Both the position numbers and the translations under genes were made by a program. Shown piece after piece: positions 5,738 through 8,982 of a stretch of 8,982 nt of DNA (positions within the stretch are counted from its first letter, which is position 1; each line of letters opens with the position of its first letter). The stretch is taken from NCBI GenBank assembly GCA_022779465.1, contig JALFTB010000025.1:1-8982 (forward strand). Direction: 5' to 3'. The stretch is from CAG-533 sp022779465. Lineage in GTDB: Bacteria > Bacillota_I > Bacilli_A > RF39 > UBA660. The notes under the pieces are model-generated. The model did no database searches and was not told the origin of the DNA. It was given only the letters and a program-made list of their open reading frames with translations.

Positions 5738-6745
5738 TTATGCATCTAAAATTACATTTTCTTCTGCTAGCCAATCAGCAAATGTTTCTTTAAATTTAGC
5801 AATTTCTTTAACTTTAGCATCTGGATATATTCCCTTAAAATTGCATAATGCTTTATAAATATGTTGGAGTTTGACTTCTTTTGAATTTTCAAACAATGCA
5901 TAACTAAAAGAGTTTGCTAAAAGAGTTAAAGTTATATCAGGATATCTACTTTGCATTTCATAAACTCTTTTATATTCACTAGTTGCACTTACTAAAAATT
6001 TAAATATTTGTTCTTTTTGGAAATCGGTATATGCAAGTTTTAATCCCATTTTCTTTTCAAATTTCGGATATGTACCCATAAGAATTTTTACAACTGTATC
6101 TTCATCTGCTTCAGCAATATCAATTTTAATAAATCTTCTTAAAAAAGCTCTATCTCTTAAAATATATGATTCATATTCTTCGGTAGTGGTTGCCCCTATC
6201 ATTTTAATTGTTCCTCTATCTAAGAATGGTTTTAACATATTGGCAAAGTCAATACCATTGCTTGATGCAGCTTTATTAACTAAAAGGTGAACTTCATCTA
6301 TAAAAAGTATGGTGTGATCAACTGTTTTTAGTTCTTGAAGTAAAAGTTCTAGTCTTGATTCCATATTACCTTCTTCAGTTTTACTACTACCTAGTAACGA
6401 AGGAATATTTATTTTTATGATATTCCATCCTTTTAGAGCATCTGGAGCTTGTCCAATATTGATACGATATCCTAGACCTTCTACAATTGCAGTTTTACCT
6501 ATACCAGGTTTACCAACTAATAAAGCACTTTTATCAGGAGTGATTAATGCTAGAATCATTTCGTTTATTTCTTGTTCTCTACCTATTGCTGGATCAGTTA
6601 TAAATTCTTTAGAACTTAAATTTTCACCATATGTTTCTAGGATGCTTAATTTGTGACTATTTTCTTGAATATTTGTTTCGGATATATCTAAAACTTCAGT
6701 ATTTTCGTTATTTTCAATTAAATCTAATTTTTCTATTTCTTCCAT
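5738..6745 (-). CDS. Stand-alone Clp/ClpB D1-like AAA+ ATPase
   Basis: The 335 residues correspond to one AAA+ module most like the first (D1) domain of ClpA/ClpB/ClpC. An acidic 30-residue tail is followed by the Clp-style lead-in YGENLSS...DPAIGREQEI (39-60). Walker A GKPGIGKT is at 78-85, Walker B ILFIDE at 146-151, sensor-1 region IGATTTEEY at 183-191, arginine fingers in FLRRF (201-205), and a helical small domain follows. The Clp N-domain, middle coiled coil, D2 domain and any ClpP-binding loop are absent. The pore-loop-1 region reads SLLGSSKTEEGNMESRL (116-132), where ClpA has a KYRGDFE-type aromatic motif, so the usual substrate-gripping Tyr is missing. It looks competent for ATP hydrolysis, but classic unfoldase activity is doubtful. 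AAAGGAG (6752-6758) precedes the ATG. It converges with the orphan helical gene. Confidence 0.88.
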   Translation of the reverse strand: MEEIEKLDLIENNENTEVLDISETNIQENSHKLSILETYGENLSSKEFITDPAIGREQEINEMILALITPDKSALLVGKPGIGKTAIVEGLGYRINIGQAPDALKGWNIIKINIPSLLGSSKTEEGNMESRLELLLQELKTVDHTILFIDEVHLLVNKAASSNGIDFANMLKPFLDRGTIKMIGATTTEEYESYILRDRAFLRRFIKIDIAEADEDTVVKILMGTYPKFEKKMGLKLAYTDFQKEQIFKFLVSATSEYKRVYEMQSRYPDITLTLLANSFSYALFENSKEVKLQHIYKALCNFKGIYPDAKVKEIAKFKETFADWLAEENVILDA

Positions 6746-6766
6746 AAAGTGCTCCTTTACTCATAT

Positions 6767-6775
6767 ATTATATCA
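6767..6775 (-). promoter_or_regulatory. Extended -10 promoter of the AAA+ ATPase gene
   Basis: The minus strand reads TATGA-TATAAT, a consensus -10 (6772-6767) with TG one base upstream. The predicted start near 6760 gives a leader of about 15 nt that begins at the Shine-Dalgarno. The -35 position is only T-rich. Confidence 0.55.
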
Positions 6776-6789
6776 TAATAAATTTTTAA

Positions 6790-6821
6790 TAAAAATAAAA
6801 AGTATATAAATTATATACTTT
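6790..6821 (-). terminator. AT-only terminator of the YitT gene, overlapping its stop codon
   Basis: On the minus strand AAAGTATATAA (6821-6811) pairs with TTATATACTTT (6809-6799) over up to 11 bp, followed by TTTTATTTTTATT. The first arm includes two bases of the TAA stop codon (6820-6822). The stem is long but almost without GC, so efficiency is uncertain. Confidence 0.6.
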
Positions 6822-7719
6822 AAAATGGTAAAAATTTCTTTTTATATCCGCCTTTTACAGCATAACAGTCATGTACTACTATAAATGCATTTTCATCTTC
6901 AGTTATTAGTGAGTGTTTAAATCCATAATATAAATCAAATGGAACTATAACAAATAGTGTTGGATCTTCTTTATTAAATATTCCACCCTTACTGCCTATT
7001 TCTGTTACTCCTATGTGATAATCATTAATTATTATCTTTTTTAATTTTTTCCACTTTTTACTTTTGATGTAACACATTTTACTGTCATTAACTCCTAACA
7101 TTACTACATCGATTAAATTTGACGATATAGTTAAGATAATTACTGAATAAATTGTTTTGGTTAGACCAAATGTTAAGGTTCCTATTATTATAATAATAGC
7201 ATTAACTATATGATTACATTTTCCAACTGATAATTTAAAATATTTATTTACTACTTCAGCGATGACATCTGATCCACCGGTATTAAAACCCGTTCTAAAT
7301 ATTATGCCATTGGAAATTCCTCTCATTATTGAAGAAACTAGTATTACTACAAACATATTATTAAATTCAATATTTATTAATTTTACTAAAGGTTCTGTTA
7401 GGGAAACAAGAACTGTGAAAGTAACGGATCCGATTAAGGTGTTAATAACGTCACCTTTCCCCAAGAATATATAGGATATTATTAATATAATTGCAGTTGT
7501 TAGATATAAAAATGTTGTGGTGGACATTCCGGTTAATTGTTTAACGATAATCGCTAATCCACTCATTCCACCAACTACTATATCATTTGGCACGTAAAAT
7601 AGATTATATGCTAAGGCATAAATAAAACATGCAAAAAGAAAAAAGGAAAATCTAATGAATAGATTCTTGGTATTTATTGATTTTAAGATATTTTTATTCT
7701 TTTTAAGTAGCCCTTGCAT
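6820..7719 (-). CDS. YitT family membrane protein (DUF161 + DUF2179)
   Basis: The 299 residues fit the usual YitT family size. After a basic N-terminus come hydrophobic segments at about 22-44, 46-62, 68-87, 93-115, 121-140, 168-187 and 189-208. They include the family signatures YNLFYVPNDIVVGGMSG (38-54) and GFNTGGSDVIA (144-154). The C-terminal soluble DUF2179 domain (about 212-295) contains SKGGIFNKED and NAFIVVHD. YitT proteins are common in Bacillota, often in several copies. They are inner membrane proteins whose transported or sensed substrate is not established. The ATG has AGGTGA (7724-7729) four bases upstream. It lies downstream of tuf on the same strand but is separated by the tuf terminator, so it is probably transcribed from its own promoter. 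Confidence 0.94.
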   Translation of the reverse strand: MQGLLKKNKNILKSINTKNLFIRFSFFLFACFIYALAYNLFYVPNDIVVGGMSGLAIIVKQLTGMSTTTFLYLTTAIILIISYIFLGKGDVINTLIGSVTFTVLVSLTEPLVKLINIEFNNMFVVILVSSIMRGISNGIIFRTGFNTGGSDVIAEVVNKYFKLSVGKCNHIVNAIIIIIGTLTFGLTKTIYSVIILTISSNLIDVVMLGVNDSKMCYIKSKKWKKLKKIIINDYHIGVTEIGSKGGIFNKEDPTLFVIVPFDLYYGFKHSLITEDENAFIVVHDCYAVKGGYKKKFLPF

Positions 7720-7735
7720 ACTCTCACCTATTATA

Positions 7736-7764
7736 ATAATACTATTTTTAATTATTTAAGTAAA
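7736..7764 (-). promoter_or_regulatory. Possible promoter of the YitT gene
   Basis: On the minus strand TTTACT (7764-7759) and TATTAT (7741-7736) are 17 bp apart, with 4/6 and 5/6 matches to consensus. A second -10-like TATAAT at 7735-7730 abuts the Shine-Dalgarno and would leave almost no leader, so it is less likely to be the functional one. No TATG extension is present. Confidence 0.35.
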
Positions 7765-7795
7765 TAAAAAAAGCTCACTTGCGTGAGTCTTTTTT
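7764..7795 (-). terminator. Intrinsic terminator of tuf
   Basis: On the minus strand CTCAC and GTGAG pair around a GCAA (GNRA) tetraloop (7774-7787). The stem can lengthen across one A.C mismatch into an A-rich/T-rich part, and seven T (7772-7766) follow. The hairpin starts immediately after the tuf stop codon. T-runs on the other strand could also stop plus-strand transcripts. Confidence 0.85.
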
Positions 7796-7796
7796 A

Positions 7797-8963
7797 TTAT
7801 TCCATAATTTCTGTTACAGTACCAGCACCTACAGTACGTCCACCTTCACGAATTGAGAACTTAGTTCCGTTTTCTAAAGCAACCATACTGATTAATTCTA
7901 CTGTCATTTCTACGTTGTCACCTGGCATAACCATTTCAACTCCTTGAGGAAGTTCAATAACACCAGTTACATCTGTAGTTCTGAAATAGAATTGAGGTCT
8001 GTAGTTTGAGAAGAATGGAGTATGACGTCCACCTTCTTCTTTAGATAATACGTATACAGAAGCTTTGAATTTTTTATGAGGAGTAACTGAACCTGGTTTA
8101 GCTAATACTTGTCCACGTTCAACTTCGTCTCTGTTTATACCACGAAGTAATACACCAGCATTGTCTCCTGCTTCAGCATAATCTAAAGATTTTCTGAACA
8201 TTTCGATTCCAGTAACAACTGTTTTCTTAGTTGGTTTTAATCCAACGATTTCAACTTCATCGTTAAGATTTAATTTACCTCTTTCAACACGTCCAGTAAC
8301 AACTGTACCACGTCCTGAAATTGTAAATACATCTTCGATACTCATTAAGAATGGTTTATCATTATCTCTTTCTGGAGTTGGAATGTATGCATCAACAGCA
8401 GCCATTAAATCTTTAATAGATTGTACAGCTTCTGGATCTCCTTCAAGAGCCTTTAGAGCAGATCCTCTAATAATAGGACAATCAGCATCAAAGTTGTATT
8501 CTCCTAACAATTCTCTGATTTCCATTTCTACTAAGTCTAATAATTCTTTGTCATCTACTTGATCACATTTGTTCATGTAAACAACGATTCTAGGAACTCC
8601 TACTTGACGAGCAAGTAAAATATGTTCTCTAGTTTGTGGCATAGGACCATCTGCAGCAGAAACTACTAAGATAGCTCCATCCATTTGTGCTGCACCAGTA
8701 ATCATGTTCTTAACATAATCGGCATGTCCTGGGCAGTCTACGTGAGCATAATGACGTTTTTCAGTTTCATACTCAACGTGAGCAGTATTAATTGTAATAC
8801 CTCTTTCTCTTTCTTCTGGAGCTTTGTCGATATCAGCATAATCTACAAAGTCACCAAAATATTTTGTAATAGCAGCAGTTAATGTTGTTTTACCATGGTC
8901 TACGTGGCCGATAGTACCAATATTAACATGTGGCTTACTACGATCGAATTTCTCTCTTGCCAT
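7797..8963 (-). CDS. tuf: Elongation factor Tu
   Basis: EF-Tu delivers aminoacyl-tRNA to the ribosome as a GTP complex in the cytoplasm. All GTPase motifs are present: GHVDHGKT (19-26), RGITIN with its effector Thr (54-59), DCPGH (76-80), NKCD (131-134) and SAL (168-170). Domains 2 and 3 follow (about 200-388), including GGRHTPFF and YRPQFYFRTTDVTG. At 388 residues it is a little shorter than the usual 393-397. About five residues are missing between helix A and switch I, where the sequence is TKYFGDFVDYADIDKAPEE. The ATG follows an excellent AGGAGGA (8971-8977) at 7 bases. The window ends 19 bases upstream of the start, so the promoter or an fusA-containing operon cannot be seen. A GNRA-loop terminator closes the unit. 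Confidence 0.99.
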   Translation of the reverse strand: MAREKFDRSKPHVNIGTIGHVDHGKTTLTAAITKYFGDFVDYADIDKAPEERERGITINTAHVEYETEKRHYAHVDCPGHADYVKNMITGAAQMDGAILVVSAADGPMPQTREHILLARQVGVPRIVVYMNKCDQVDDKELLDLVEMEIRELLGEYNFDADCPIIRGSALKALEGDPEAVQSIKDLMAAVDAYIPTPERDNDKPFLMSIEDVFTISGRGTVVTGRVERGKLNLNDEVEIVGLKPTKKTVVTGIEMFRKSLDYAEAGDNAGVLLRGINRDEVERGQVLAKPGSVTPHKKFKASVYVLSKEEGGRHTPFFSNYRPQFYFRTTDVTGVIELPQGVEMVMPGDNVEMTVELISMVALENGTKFSIREGGRTVGAGTVTEIME

Positions 8964-8970
8964 TTAAATT

Positions 8971-8977
8971 TCCTCCT
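8971..8977 (-). promoter_or_regulatory. Consensus ribosome binding site of tuf
   Basis: The minus strand reads AGGAGGA, 7 bases before the ATG. This is the strongest Shine-Dalgarno in the window and fits the very high expression expected of EF-Tu. Confidence 0.85.
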
Positions 8978-8982
8978 ATTCG

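Noticed and set aside
6417..6656. Plus-strand open frame of 79 codons inside the AAA+ gene
   Set aside because: Antisense to the Walker A region; no start signals.
5738..6745. Truncated or frameshifted ClpB/ClpC pseudogene
   Set aside because: The frame is intact with its own Shine-Dalgarno, promoter and terminator, and the AAA+ catalytic motifs are preserved; flanking DNA shows no remnant of D2 or N-domains.
7262..7474. Plus-strand open frame of 70 codons inside the YitT gene
   Set aside because: Antisense to the membrane domain; no ribosome binding site.
7730..7735. Consensus TATAAT as the YitT -10 box
   Set aside because: It abuts the Shine-Dalgarno; a start 7 bases downstream would remove the ribosome binding site, so TATTAT at 7736-7741 with TTTACT 17 bp upstream fits better.
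8685..8882. Plus-strand open frame of 65 codons inside tuf
   Set aside because: Antisense to the EF-Tu GTPase domain; a shadow frame.
1..8982. UGA-as-tryptophan (Mollicutes) genetic code
   Set aside because: Trp codons in the real genes are TGG and no conserved frame is interrupted by TGA; the standard bacterial code explains all genes.

Overview
The window is AT-rich, low-GC Gram-positive chromosomal DNA. It uses the standard bacterial code: Trp is TGG, and stops are TAA or TAG. Shine-Dalgarno sites are strong, and the proteins look like Bacillota/Mollicutes-related Bacilli. An uncultured gut-type Bacilli lineage (RF39, Erysipelotrichales or Acholeplasma-like) is a reasonable inference, not something the sequence proves. 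It reads as ordinary core chromosome: seven protein genes and one tRNA, packed tightly, with no insertion sequence, phage gene, CRISPR array or transfer scar visible.

Layout from left to right: two minus-strand terminator-like hairpins (40-125); tRNA-Gly(TCC), minus (135-208); tex, an S1-domain transcription/RNA accessory protein, minus (262-2382); a membrane-anchored envelope protein of unknown function, minus (2431-4011); a divergently transcribed radical SAM protein of the YtqA/YhcC type, plus (4071-4973); a regulatory-looking intergenic stretch rich in palindromes (4974-5236); a small helical orphan protein, plus (5237-5713); a convergent stand-alone Clp-type AAA ATPase, minus (5738-6745); a YitT-family membrane protein, minus (6820-7719); and tuf (EF-Tu), minus (7797-8963), whose upstream operon lies beyond the window.

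Most genes appear to be single transcription units. Each is followed by a hairpin terminator, several of which overlap or abut the stop codon, and preceded by its own promoter. Five of the seven proposed promoters carry TATG one base before the -10 box (TATGn-TAnnAT, the Gram-positive extended -10 or TRTG type) and imply leaders of only about 11-15 nt. The two divergent promoters between the envelope protein and the radical SAM gene overlap back to back and form an 18-bp palindrome.

I found no clear new multi-gene system. The best leads are the Clp-like AAA ATPase with no aromatic pore-loop residue, paired convergently with an orphan helical protein behind a palindrome-rich control region; a tRNA-Gly with C instead of T at position 55; the inverted repeat straddling that tRNA's -10 box; and the shared promoter architecture.
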